NCBI GenBank assembly: GCA_907165065.1
Contig: OU015541.1
Span: 1,922,001 to 1,986,000, forward strand
From: Caprimulgus europaeus
Lineage: Eukaryota; Chordata; Aves; Caprimulgiformes; Caprimulgidae
Length of the DNA stretch: 64,000 bases
Reading direction: 5' to 3'
Part shown: positions 35,700-46,805 of the stretch, in pieces
How positions within the stretch are numbered: the first letter of the stretch is position 1
Layout: the number at the start of each line of letters is the position of its first letter
Made by a program: the position numbers and the translations under genes
The notes under the pieces: model-generated
Told to the model about the DNA's origin: nothing
The model's database searches: none
What the model saw: the letters and a program-made list of their open reading frames with translations, nothing else

Positions 35700-36120
35700 T
35701 GCCCCCACTCCCAGTGCAAGGAGGCCTCAGGGCCTTGTGGGGCAGCAGCGCCCGGGGCCGGACCACCTCTGCGCCCCTCACCTTGGCCTCTATCCCGCCG
35801 GCCGGACCCCCCAGGTCCGGCTGGCGGTGTCGGTCCCCCCCGGGTCCCCGGCAGCCGCTCTTACCCGTCCCCTTCCCGCCTGCGCGATCCGCTCCCGTGC
35901 CTGTGTACCGGCGTTGCCATGGCTACGGCGCTGCTGGGCAACGCGGCCACGTGACAGCGGGCACCCCCTTCCCCGAGGGAGCGCGATGTCGACAGACGGA
36001 GGGGCGTGGCCTGGGGGTGTGGTCAATCGGGGGCGTGGCTTAAGGAGGGGGCGTAGCTCTGTGTTGCTAAGGGGGCGGTTGCTAAGGGCGTGGGAGAAAT
36101 GGCGGCTGTGGCTGGTCAGC
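35700..36120. promoter_or_regulatory. Orphan CpG island with RFX X-box
   Basis: Strong CpG island well away from the RGS19 promoter. The minus strand reads GTAGCC-AT-GGCAAC at 35926-35913, an exact fit to the RFX X-box GTNRCC-N(0-3)-RGYAAC. Half-sites GTTGCT lie at 36063-36068 and 36078-36083, with a CACGTG E-box at about 35949. On the minus strand an ATG (35919-35921, G at -3, G at +4) starts 18 codons that reach a GTAAGA donor; a second donor, AAG/GTGAGG, lies at about 35782. On the plus strand AAATGGCGGC near 36098 resembles a YY1 start-site motif. The gene served is unknown. Confidence 0.6.
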
Positions 36121-36170
36121 CAGGCCAATCTATTGACCCCTGGGCTGGCCCCTGAGCTCCCCTGGAGCCT

Positions 36171-36229
36171 TCATCATCATCCTGATAATAATAATAATAA
36201 ATTAATAATAAATTGTTGTTGTTGTTGTT

Positions 36230-36296
<67 letters not shown>

Positions 36297-36312
36297 CAAC
36301 AAAAACAACAAC
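36171..36312. repeat. Compound (TAA)n-(TTG)6-(TAA)n-(CAA)n microsatellite
   Basis: Short CAT repeats, then TAA units, six TTG units (36213-36230), a long pure TAA array and a CAA tract (36292-36312). The TTG and CAA tracts are complementary, so the array can fold into a hairpin. Confidence 0.97.
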
Positions 36313-36989
36313 TTTGGGGCTTGGGCATGGCAGGCCACCCCTCAAGTGCTGTGCAGGCCTCGGTGTGGTGGCTCAGCTCTTGTCAGGCCTCTCCTGGCAC
36401 TCAGCAGTGATAATGTTTCATAATTATCATTATTTTCACGGCTGAACTCATTTGAATTTTTCTCATCTATCACTCTCCCCGCTGCCCTCTCATTGCCAGC
36501 AGAGATAGGAGCCACTTTGTATGATTTAATTTACTGCGTATTGGAGGTTTTTTCCTCTTGCAGCTTCCACTCGCAGGCCCGGGCGGTATTTAAGGTTCCT
36601 GAGTCCCTGCTCCGTGCCCCGGCTCTGGGATGTTTTTATGGAGAGGTTTTGGAGCAGAGTGTCCGTGTCAGGCAGCTTTTGTGTCCCTTTGGACACTCAT
36701 AGCTATCTTGTTTTCTTGCTTTTCCTTTGCACGTAATAGCTAGAAGCAAATGGCTCATCTAGCAGAAGAATTATTTTTTTTAATGTTAGTTATGTTGGTT
36801 TTTTTATATCAGAAAAAGGTGTACAATGAAATCTCAGTAAGCAGGTACTGAAGTGTGCTGCTTCCTATGCCTGGTTTTGTATTTTATTTTTTTTTATTGC
36901 GAAGACAAATACTTTCAGGAGCTCCATTTTTATTTCTCAGCTGCTTTCATTTCTTTTGGCTGAGCGTCATCAGGCAAACAGGCACAATA

Positions 36990-37190
36990 AACCGTGGAAG
37001 AAAGCAAATGTACAACGCGCTTTACCTGAGCAGATGTAAAATTGCGCTCATTAAAGGAGCATAAAATGCAGCTCAAAAATCTCCATCAGAGCTTCCACTA
37101 GGGAGAAAGATTGCTTTGACCTTCAGAGATGGATGCAATGTGCAATGTTTATTAATAGTTTTAGCAAGAAAGTATCTGTATGGGCGGATG
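36990..37190. promoter_or_regulatory. Possible conserved non-coding element
   Basis: Dense, non-repetitive motifs: a CAGATG E-box at about 37030, tcattaaagg, aatgtgcaatgtttatta and atagttttagcaag. Composition and motif density only. Confidence 0.25.
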
Positions 37191-37652
37191 TCTTGCCTTT
37201 TATTTGGTTGATTTTAAGAGTGCCTTTACCGTTTCTTAACTTTCCTACTGAATAGGGTTGATGAAAAACTCCCCTGCTCTTAGGTTAATGACTTGGCTGC
37301 TGGCTTATACTAATGTCCATCAAGAGATTTCTCGGCTCCTCTGATGATGGAGGTAGCACTGTGAATGCTGCAGGACCCCTGGCTTCATCCCATTCACCGC
37401 CTTTCCAGAAAGGGGAGGCGGCTGCAATGCTCTCCATAGCGGTTGGGTGTGTGAGAAATGCTCTCTGAAGCTTAGGGAACTCTTTTGAACTGGGCTTTGC
37501 TCAAATGATCAAAGAAAATAAAGACCCCACGGGAAAAGAAGGGGCTGTGGGGTCATTTATAGGATAGGGTAACACCGGGAGCCTAAGGCTGAGTGAGTCC
37601 TGGGGAAGAGTTTGACCCCCAGCTCCTGCTCCACCTCCCAAATATCGGGCAA

Positions 37653-37717
37653 TCCACTGGCAGGGTTTTCACACCCACTGGCAGGGTTTTCACACCCACT
37701 GGCAGGGTTTTTCACAC
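37653..37717. repeat. 22-bp tandem repeat, 3 copies
   Basis: Unit cactggcagggttttcacac plus two bases; three copies, the last with one extra T. Confidence 0.93.
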
Positions 37718-40335
37718 CTCTCGTGCTGGTTTGAGCTGCTGCCATGCCCAGTGGCAGCGGTGCTGCTGCTCCCCGAGATGGACATGAGCCGCGGTGCTGG
37801 ATTGTGAGGAATTCGCAGCATTTGTGCCATGTGATGGGGCAGAGAAGCGCCAGGCGCATCCCAGGCGCCGCTGGCAGTGGTGAGGAACCGTCTGTGCTGT
37901 GTCCTGGTGTGTTTCATCCTTGTCTGTCACCCTCAGAACAAAAATGCCGCCTGAAGTCGGAGAAGACCCATTGAAATTCTGCCGTGAAGCGTGTTTCCTG
38001 GCACGGGGCTTGGGGAGGCGCCTTTCTGAAGCATCTCCTTGTTTCTCCTTGGGAGATGCTTCCTGCCCTTCAGGAGTGTTTCTCTAATCGAGGTTTTCAA
38101 GGTCTGCTTTCATGTTTTTGCTCACAATTTGTCATGGGTGTAATTATGCTGACGCTCTTGCTTTGAACACCACAGGTCGAAACCATCATCAGCAATACAA
38201 ACCCTTCTCTTTATTGTGGACATGACTTTCAAGTGTGAGAGTTGCTCTACCTAAAGCAAAGATGACTTGAATTTTACCAAGCCACCCATTTCTTTTTGTT
38301 GACAAGTAAAAGACTCAACATAACCAGGCTGTGAGGAATCAAGCTGGCAGAAAAATGCCCCTCTCAGGTCCTAACACTCACATTTCGTGCAGCTAAGGCC
38401 CGGGAAGGGTTTGTGGTGTGACTTTTTGCAGGCAGTGGGGACCTGGGATTTGTTTTTCCCCTTCCCCAGCAGCCTCTCCTCCAGCCCAAGGGAACTTGCC
38501 AGCAGAGGGAGTGCAGCACATGGGCTCACAAAAAGAGAAGCTTGCTAAAAGAACCCAAACAAACCCAAACAATTAGCAGAATGATTATGGTCTTTAGCAG
38601 GATAAACAGAATAGTCAGAAGTCAGAAGCTTTTCCCCAGCAATGAGATCCAGCTGCAGGCTGGATGGGGAACAGGCTCTGCATCAGACAGCGACCGTGTT
38701 CCTCCTGCGGGGATGTCCCCGTGGCCAGGGTGTCCTCGTGTATCACACAGGGCACTGCAGCAGACAAGGGTGGACCTCTGTCCCTTTTTTTCACCCTTTT
38801 TGGGTAGATCCACCTCTGTAATTCCTCATCTGAGCACAACAGTTTTAGATCAACCAGAATGGAACTTCCTCTCACACAATGAGGCACGAGAGCAAGTGAA
38901 GTGCAGAGGACGGGCGATGGGCAGGGTGGTGGTCTCAGAACTGCTGTGGTGTTGAGCTTGCTCATGCTCTGGCCATGCTTCAGTTTTTGGCCAAAAGCTG
39001 GGAAGTTTGGGGCTTGCCTGTGAGCAATGAAGTTCCTGCAGCCGGCAGGCTGTGCTCAGCATGGGAAGGTGGAAGTTAAACCTTCTGTCTTAAAGAGGAT
39101 GATAAATAAATGCTAACGGGAACTGGAGGTATCCCCAGGGACTTTATTGTCTTGTGGTTTTTGCTACAAATGAGCTTTTCCAAAGGCTTGGGCTAGAGAT
39201 GCCCTTGGGAACCTGCCTCACCTGCAATGTCCCCTTCATGTGTGGGAGTGGAGGGACTGGCAGGGCTTGAGGAGCTGAAAACCTTCTTGCTACCTGCTCA
39301 GACAGAGAAGTCTTGAACCCAGCTGCAGCTGGAGAGCACCCCAACAGTGCTCAGCATGATGGGCACTGTGGGACACCACTGCTGCCACAGGGATGTGTAG
39401 GGGAAGCACATAGGATGTACAGCTGCTTTGCTTGGGGGGCAGCAGCTTAGCTCTGCCACTTGCTCTCTGGGGTGAAAGGCAGCTAAATGATTTCCCCCAT
39501 GTCCCTGCCAGCATCTGAGCCTCCTTCATCAAAGTTAATGCTTGTGTAGAGTCTCAAAACAGGACAAACTGCACATCCAGACTCTGATCCCTCACCCTGA
39601 AGGAGGGAGGAGTTTTAGTGGACTCACTTCAGCGCAGCTGTGATGGAGCCAGGATCTGAATCTGGCACCAAACCGCTTTTCTAACAGGTTGATCATTAGG
39701 AGGAGCTCAGTGTTCGCAGGGTATTTCCATCAGAGCTCTGCAGCCCTTAAAATCCAGCGCTCTGCTTTCATTGTGGATTGAAAAATGTAGTATCCAGCCA
39801 AGCTTTGGTAGTTCAGCTTTTAACAGGGATTTAAGCATTTAAAATCCTTTCAAAGCTGTAAGTAAGAATCATAATTTAAACTCTTGCAGACAGATGTCAT
39901 GGGAAAAATATGAAGAGTATTTAAGAGGCAGCCTGCCTGTCTGTCCATCTATCTATCACCTTCTAATCTGCTTGACATGTGCAATCGCTTTTCTCTTTCC
40001 AAACACTACGAGGCCAGGTCAGCTCAGGCGCCTGTGGAGTGACCTGAGCTTCCCCGAGGTCCTGCCCGGTGCCAGCCGATGCCCAACCTGCCTGGGGAGG
40101 AGCCTGTACCTGCCTGTACCTGGTGATGCAGGTTCTAAGGAGAGGGTACAACCCATGAAGCAAAACTCAGCAGATGTGGTGGAGGAACTTAAACACTCTT
40201 CCCTCTGAAGTGAGTGGCAGAAGGGCAGACATTTAACTCACCACCAGACAGAGTTTCTTCCCTACTTGTCTGGGGATGAGTGTGACATTTGCAGAAACTC
40301 AAATGCCCTTTGGAAACAAGGAATACACCATGATA

Positions 40336-40830
40336 TGAAAGACATGGATCTCTTGGAGCAGGTCCAGAGGAGACCACACAAATGCTCAGAGGGCTGGAGC
40401 ACCTCTCCTGTGAGGACAGGCTGAGAGAGTTGGGGTTATTCAGCCTGGAGAAGAGAAGGCTCTGGGGAGACCTTATTGCAACCTTTCAACACTTGAAGGA
40501 GGCCTGTAAGAAAGGTGGAGATGGACTTCTTAGCAGGGTCTGTAGTGACAGGACAGGGGGTGATGGTTTTAAACTAAAAGAGGGGAGATTTAGACTGGAT
40601 GGAAGGAAGATATTTTTCACAATGAGGGTGTTGAGACACTGGAAGAGGTGGTAGAATGTTTCCAGGGATGCCCCATGGAAAATGGGGCATCCCTGGAAAC
40701 ATTCAAGGTCAGGCTGGACTGGGCTCTGATCAACCTGATCTGGTTGAAGATGTCCCTGTTCATTGCAGGGGGTTGGACTAGATGACCTTGAAAGGTCCCT
40801 TCCAGCCCAAACCATTCCATGATTCCCTGG
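40336..40830 (+). mobile_element. CR1 LINE, 3' fragment carrying an inverted duplication
   Basis: Runs from 'cttggagcaggtccagagga' through the ORF2 C-terminus (about 90 plus-strand codons, [15 protein letters not shown] then RVLRHWKRW) to 'gatgaccttgaaaggtccct' and a tail near 40826. At 40654-40704 the normal 'cccagagaagctgtgg' block has been replaced by an inverted copy of the next block, giving a 23-bp perfect palindrome. Confidence 0.95.
40654..40704. repeat. Perfect 23-bp inverted repeat, 5-base loop
   Basis: Arms 40654-40676 and 40682-40704 are exact complements with loop GGAAA. The right arm is the normal CR1 block (atggggcatccctgg...); the left arm is its inverse. Confidence 0.97.
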
Positions 40831-43146
40831 TATTTCGCTTTTTTAGGTGCCCAATTATATTTTGCCTCCCTCCTCTGTTGCAGAGAATTAAATGATGCTC
40901 AGCCAAGTAAATCTCTTACTTGGTCAAGCCTTTCCAGCTCTCCTTCGCTGGCTGGGGAGCAGTTGCCTTGTATGGGAGCCACAGCTTCCATAGAAACCCG
41001 CTCCCTGCCTTGCAGATGTTTTTGGGGGAGGCAGGAGGAATCAACAGCTCGAGCTGACACACACACATCTACTTCTGGCATTACAGAGGAGGTCAAAGGT
41101 GACGAAGGACTTGGGGATGGCACGTCTGACTTCTGAAGCTGGATTGAAATGAGTGGAAAAATGCAGTCTGAAAAAGTTTGGGAAAATTATTTTTAAGGGA
41201 TTTTTGTAGCTACATCAACTGAGCCTGGTTCTGTCTTCAGAAAACCATCTTGGGGCTGAGTGCTGGAATAGCCTTCATGTCACTGGTGGTTTGAGAAAGT
41301 TTATTTGGTGAATTTAATGAGGGACTGGGGAGGGTCTGAGTGAGAAAGTTCATTACAGAAATTCCCAAGGCTCCATCATTGTGAGCTGCTATGGCTGGAG
41401 AAGCATTTCCAGTCACTGGTCTGGTGTCTTTCTGCAAAGAGAGGTGAAACTGCCCTTTGCCTTTAGCTCATCACAAAGATTTGATTGTGGTGCTTGAATA
41501 ACATTGCACAGGAGCAGGCAGCTCTGTAGTGTGGTAGAGAAGGGTTTAGTAAGGACCAACATCTGGATTTAAAATGCAAATGAGTACAAATGAGAAATAA
41601 GGTGAACATTTTGAGCAGTGCTAGATTTAACCACTGCAGCACTCTGCCAAGGGGAGTGGGGGGTTTCTTCAGCTCTTGATAATTCTAAATTAAGGCTGAC
41701 TGCCTTTCTGGAGGTGCTTTTATCCGTCACAGGTTCCTAGGTTCAGCACAAAAATAACTCTGAAAGGGGAACCTGCAGAGAAAATGTAACATTCTTTTTG
41801 GCCTTAAGGTCTCAGAAAGGTTGGAAAGGGCAAAATCCACCGTAAACCTGCCCTTATGTTACTGAGATTTAATGGAGAAGAGAAAATGATCATTACTCTC
41901 CCAGCTTTGCTACTCACTCCCTGCTGTGGTTTTTTTGCTGTGCTGCAGTCACCACAGTCCATCCTGGGGGTGTTGGGAGGGTTAATCAGTGTTTGCAGAG
42001 CACTCCTGGTGAATGCTTTGGTGAGGAGGGAAGGCATCATTTATTACTGCAGAGATTGGAAACTCCCTGATGTGATTATAACGTGTAGTGACGGAGGCTA
42101 TTTTTATTGTATGTTGTGAATATTGCCTTGTATGGAATCACAAGGAGCTTGCTGGTGACTTGGAGCTGTGTTGAAAGCTCTAGCAATGAAGTTCCTCATG
42201 TCTTCAGCGTTCCCAAGCTAGTGCTGTATGCAGCAGTGTTAATTAGCCTTGGGAGGCAACGTGTAATAGTGATGAGATAACGAATAACTGCAAATGCCTC
42301 TGGCCTCTGCTCTCTGCAAAGGGAGAGGAGGGACTATCACAACCTCCTCTGCATCTCAGTACCTGTTGTCTTGGGCCTGGAGTGAGTAATCCCCACTGAA
42401 GTAGGAGGAAACTCTTTATTTCTCCTTAGCAGAAACTCTTTATTTCTCCTTAGCAGAAACTCTTTATTTCTCTCCTTTCTTCTCCAGGCTGCTGCTGAGC
42501 AAATCCCCTCGCCACTGGAGCTGCAGCTATGTCGCTGTTAACGAGTTGACATGGCATTAAAGAGGAAGTCAACCTTTTGCACAGTTTCCTCTTGGAAAGT
42601 GAGTGTTACTTCTAATTATAGCCATTGCAATGTTTCAAATGCTCTCCCAGGGACCAGAATGCCGGGGGGTGGGGTGGGACAGGCTGGAAATGCAGAGGGT
42701 TCCTCCTCTCCATTGATTCATGGTAGTTATCTAAAACAGGAGCAGAAAGAAGCAGTCTCCTCCAGGACCAGCTTGGCTGTTCTCCACATGCTGGCCCTGG
42801 CACTGAGCGCGATGTGTCCCCATAGACATCACCCTTGATTGCAGAAACGGTTCTCCCAAGCTGTGGTTGCTTTTCAGAGAAGCTCCAACGGTCCCTTTTG
42901 CTCCTCTTCCTTCTAGCACTTTGTTGCTCTGGCTTCCTTTTGAGGTGATGGGTTAGAACTGTGTTACCAGCACTTTTGTCCCAAGGCCAGACCCTCCTGC
43001 AGAAGAGCCATCAACCATGGATGAGTTGAGCCTGCCACCTTCTGGTCAGACCTCCAGGACTAACCACAGCTTGGGGCATGAAGCCTGGGGGCAAAACACA
43101 TGGGTGGGAAGCCCAGAGCATCAAATGCACCCTCCTTAGGTGCACA
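40831..43146. other. Unique interval, no confirmed gene
   Basis: No coding gene recognised. Contains a 24-bp triplicate (42408-42472) directly before an exon-like segment (42489-42599). Confidence 0.5.
42408..42472. repeat. 24-bp tandem repeat, about 2.7 copies
   Basis: Unit gaaactctttatttctcctt plus agca, identical between copies. Pyrimidine-rich. Confidence 0.95.
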
Positions 43147-43370
43147 TAGAATTAGGAAGAAATTTTTTACTGTGAGGGTGGTGAGACCCTGGCCCAGGTT
43201 GCCCAGAGAAGCTGTGGCTGCTCCTCCCTGGAAGTGTTCTCAGCCAGGTTGGATGAGGCTTTGAGCAACCTGGTCTAGTGGAAGGTGTCCCTGCTGCTGG
43301 CAGGGGGGTTGGGACTGGATGAGCTTTAAGGTCCCTTCCCACCCAAACCAGTCTCTGATTCTATGATTCT
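43147..43370 (+). mobile_element. CR1 LINE, 3' fragment
   Basis: From 'attaggaagaaattttttac' via 'cagagaagctgtggctgctc' to 'ctgattctatgattct', the intact octamer tail. One of the youngest-looking copies here. Confidence 0.95.
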
Positions 43371-44535
43371 TCCTACCCCTGCCTGCGTTGGGGAAGAGGT
43401 GGCTCTTCCAGGTCCTGGAGATCAGGGAGGACATCCTAGAGGAGGCCAAGAGGTCTCAGTCTCTCCATCAGCCCTGATCTGTGTGGGATTTCTGTTCCTG
43501 GCCAAATGGTGATGGAGCTGCTGTGTCACTTCACAGCAGCCTGTTTTGGCACTGCTCTGGGGTCCCTCTTGCTCCCCTCACCCTGACCCCAGCGATGGAG
43601 CCACGAGTCACTTCACTGGCCTGGAGTTTTTCCTTGTGTCTCTCCTGTGGGGGTGAGCGTGGGGTTCCCTCTGTTTTGCAGAGGGAGGACTGAAGCTCGG
43701 CTCTGTCCCCTTTAGGGTGCTTGAGTTTAGTGTCCACTGTTTTGGGGACCTAGATTTCCCACGTGGGCAATGGAGAAGAGATGGACATCTGAGGAGGGCC
43801 CAGATCATGCTCTGGAGGTGAGGTAGGGCTGTGGCTGTGGTCTGGCTCTGAGCCTTGGCTCGAGTTTTGGCCACCTCTTGTCCCCCTTGGTGGCTCATGG
43901 CCGGGCTGTTGTCAGAGGCTCGTTTGCCGGGGCAGTTCACGCAGCCACGTCCCTCCTTCTGCGCTGTGTCTCTGGGTAATCTCATTGCAGCCACACTCCA
44001 ATTCCATCTCTATGGTGATGACTCAGAGCATGCAGCCCTGCTCCAGGCTCTCCTCTCCCTGCCCAAATTCCTGTCTCAGAGGAGCTCTCTGACATCTCGT
44101 GAATGTCTCGCCACCCGCTCAAGCACATCATGACAAAATCAGAGCGCTTAACCTCTCCTTCTCAGTGTTTCCCTGAGCTCAGCAACACCAGGATGCTCTT
44201 CCTCTGCCAGAATCTGAGCACTGTCTTCATCTCCTGCCTCCTCCTGTGTCTTCATATCCTGGCCACCTCAAGGGCTTGCATAACCTTGCTAAGCCTTTCC
44301 TCAAGCTAAAACTCCCACCCGCTCTTTCATCACACCCCCTCTACGTGCTGCAATATCCCTTTCTTGGCCTCAACAAACTTGCTGTGAGCCAGCTTGCACT
44401 CACTTGGATGCTTCTTCAGGCATTGCTTTCCCACCTCTCCAGCTTCTCCTGCCTCACCCCTTCAGGCTGCCCTCATCCCTTGATGAAAGGATGAACAGCC
44501 GCTGCCACCCGCTGCCCCACCTTGCTTCACCGATT
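43371..44535. other. Unique sequence, no gene seen
   Basis: Single-copy DNA; open frames are short and lack family resemblance. Confidence 0.5.
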
Positions 44536-44624
44536 CCCAGAACAGCCTTGATTGGAAAAGCCCTTTAAGATCATAAAGTCCAATCATTAACTTCACCCTG
44601 ACAAGTCCCTGACCAACCCATGTG
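44536..44624 (-). mobile_element. CR1 LINE, very short 3' fragment
   Basis: Reversed end gattggaaaagccctttaag, then 'tgacaagtccctgaccaacc'. Confidence 0.85.
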
Positions 44625-46618
44625 CCTGTTGGCTGTGCTGGCTGCTGGGGCTGCAGCCCTGCTCAACCCTCGTATCTTGGTGCCACTCAGGTGTATCCTC
44701 CTGTTAGTTGCTCATTTTATTTCTTAACTGTGAGATTTTGGGGGCAGAGGCAGCTTTCTTTGTTTTTCTTCTCACCATCACCAGACAATCAGGCTGCTGG
44801 CATTTGAGCCAAAGTCCTGTTAACAAGCACAAATGGGCAAACATCTTGGTTGTGAGCAGGGAGGAGGTTGGTGGCTGGACAGGACAAAGTATTTCCCCAG
44901 ATTCTTGTCTGGGATTTGTCTTGAAGGCTGCTTGGCTCAGCCCAGTGGTACCTGGTCGGCAGTCTGGGAGATGTGGGGCTGTCATGGGCATCTGGCAGCA
45001 GCGTGCTGTGTCCCTGCCAGCCTGACCTGCTGCCCAGGCCTGGGGAGGATCAGCAAAGGGTGGGATTTCAAGTGCAAATCAAGAGCCCTGGCCCCAAGCA
45101 CAGAGGACGTGGATTTTCTCACAGCTGTGGGAGTGCAGCTACCCCAGAGGCTACACAAGCCACTAAACGGGGGCTGGCAATGGGAGATGGCTTCAGGGGG
45201 ACAAGAAGGCAGGTAGAGCTTTTGCCTGTGAACTGAGGGAAGACAGCTTCTTGAACTGAAGAAGTTTTGCTGGGAAGACAGCTTCTGCCCCAGGGTTGGT
45301 GTGTCAGCAGGAGCTTGCTGCATGGATGGGCATTAATGAAATGCTGGAGGGCCTGGAGCTGGCTGGACTCCTGGCTCCGGTCCCACGGTGGGTGGTGAGG
45401 AGGGTGTTTCTGCCAACGTGACGTGTGCTGCAGACCAGCTCTGAACCAGCCTCAAGGCAGCTCATGGCACAGGGGGACACCACAGAATCAAGGCAGAGCT
45501 GCTGTGGTGTCCCAGAAATGTATTCATTTAGGTGATAGCAGAAAGCTGTGATGGGCTTGCAGAGATCTGCCGTCCTCTGTTCAAAAGCAGAGGCAGTTCT
45601 CTACCCGTTAATTTACTGATGCTGGGCTCCAGCCTCATCTCTGCTCATGCAGAAGGATGAAAGCGGCTCCTTGTTCTCTTCTGGCAGGAGTGAGGCAGGT
45701 GTGTGTCAACAGGAATTCTCTGCTGAGAGGTGAAGAGCTGATGTCTAAAGCAGCTCATCCCCAGCTCCCCGTGCCGGTGCTGATGTGCATCCCCCTGTGC
45801 CCACCGAGCCCCCGGGCCATGCCGACTGCCTCCTCGCAGCTCTCACAAGAGCTGCTCTTCCCAGGTGAGCAATCCAGATGAAGGTTGGTTTTAATGTGGC
45901 TGCAGAAGAGGCACATCTGCACCTCTTGCTGTGATCTTTTCTATTTTCTCCTGGGGAAAGGTTAAGTTCAGGAAAATCTTACTGATTTCTCTGAAATGTA
46001 AAGATGGAAACAGGAACACAACCTTCCCACTGCCTAGCTGTGCTCTTTCTTCACTCCCCAGATCCTCCCTGCTGGGATTTCTCCACTTTTGCTCTCTCTC
46101 CAGTGGGTTTCAGCTATGGCACAGCAAAAGCAGTGTCAGGTGTTTGTTTTTCCTGGGAATTCATCCTATGGCCATGGCCTGCTTGGGGTTAAAAGCAGCT
46201 GCAGGGCCTGGGCAGTTTGCTTTGCAGCACAGAACACAGCACAGTTGCTGGGAAACACAAATCAGTGATGCAATCCCAACTGCAGAGAACTTGACTTTGG
46301 GCCATGTGATGCCACCCCAGAAGTCAGTAAAAACGCTGGATGGGAAATCCCCATTTGTTCCCAAATCCCTGTGATATTCCTGCAGCACCAGCCTGGGGGG
46401 ATGCTGAGGGTCTGCCCGTCTCTGGCTGGGGAGGGTATTGTGGCATGGCCAGGCACTGGCATGCTCCTCGAGTCAGCTCTGCCTGTCCAGAGCCACCCCA
46501 GCCCCTGGGGTGACCTGGCTGATCAGCACCAGGCCATCTCAAAGAAGCCCAAGACAGTTTGGATGGGACTTTCTTGGCTACCTGATGGTCCTTTAGTGAT
46601 GATCTAAATCAACAAGGG
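44625..46618. other. Unique sequence, no gene seen
   Basis: No exon, RNA gene or repeat recognised. Confidence 0.5.
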
Positions 46619-46717
46619 CTTCTGATTGTCTTCTTGGTGCATTTACCTCTTCTCTACTAACAAGGCTGAGACCTTGTTAGTAGAGAAAAGGTAAATGCAC
46701 CAAGAGACAATCAGAAG
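46619..46717. repeat. Long hairpin: about 46-bp stem, 6-base loop
   Basis: Arms 46619-46665 and 46672-46717 pair with one single-base bulge and one mismatch; the loop is CTGAGA (46666-46671). As RNA the fold would look like a microRNA precursor but with a longer, nearly perfect stem. No known microRNA seed is recognised. Confidence 0.95.
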
Positions 46718-46805
46718 AACCTTTAGGTTCTTTAGGTTCTCAAAGAACCTTTAGGTTCTCTTTACTTAAAGGTCTCTTTACCTCAACTCTCTTAGGTAAA
46801 GGAGA
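46718..46805. repeat. Cluster of short quasi-palindromes
   Basis: GAACCTTTAGGTTC occurs at 46717-46730 and again at 46745-46758, each nearly self-complementary. TCTCTTTACCT at 46773-46783 pairs with AGGTAAAGGAGA at 46794-46805. It abuts the long hairpin and shares its ggtaaa and ctcttt words. Confidence 0.85.

Larger units (their letters stand above)
36313..40335. other. Unique interval with possible conserved elements
   Basis: No exon recognised. AT-rich, non-repetitive stretches at 36415-36590 and 36990-37190 resemble conserved enhancers. A 22-bp triplicate lies at 37653-37717. Confidence 0.5.

Noticed and set aside
36098-36154. Plus-strand ATG in AAATGGCGGC starting 18 codons
   Set aside because: Too short, ends before the microsatellite without a clear donor; kept only as a promoter-type motif.
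46619-46717. Known microRNA gene
   Set aside because: Neither arm contains a mature microRNA sequence that I recognise, and the stem is longer and more perfect than usual precursors.
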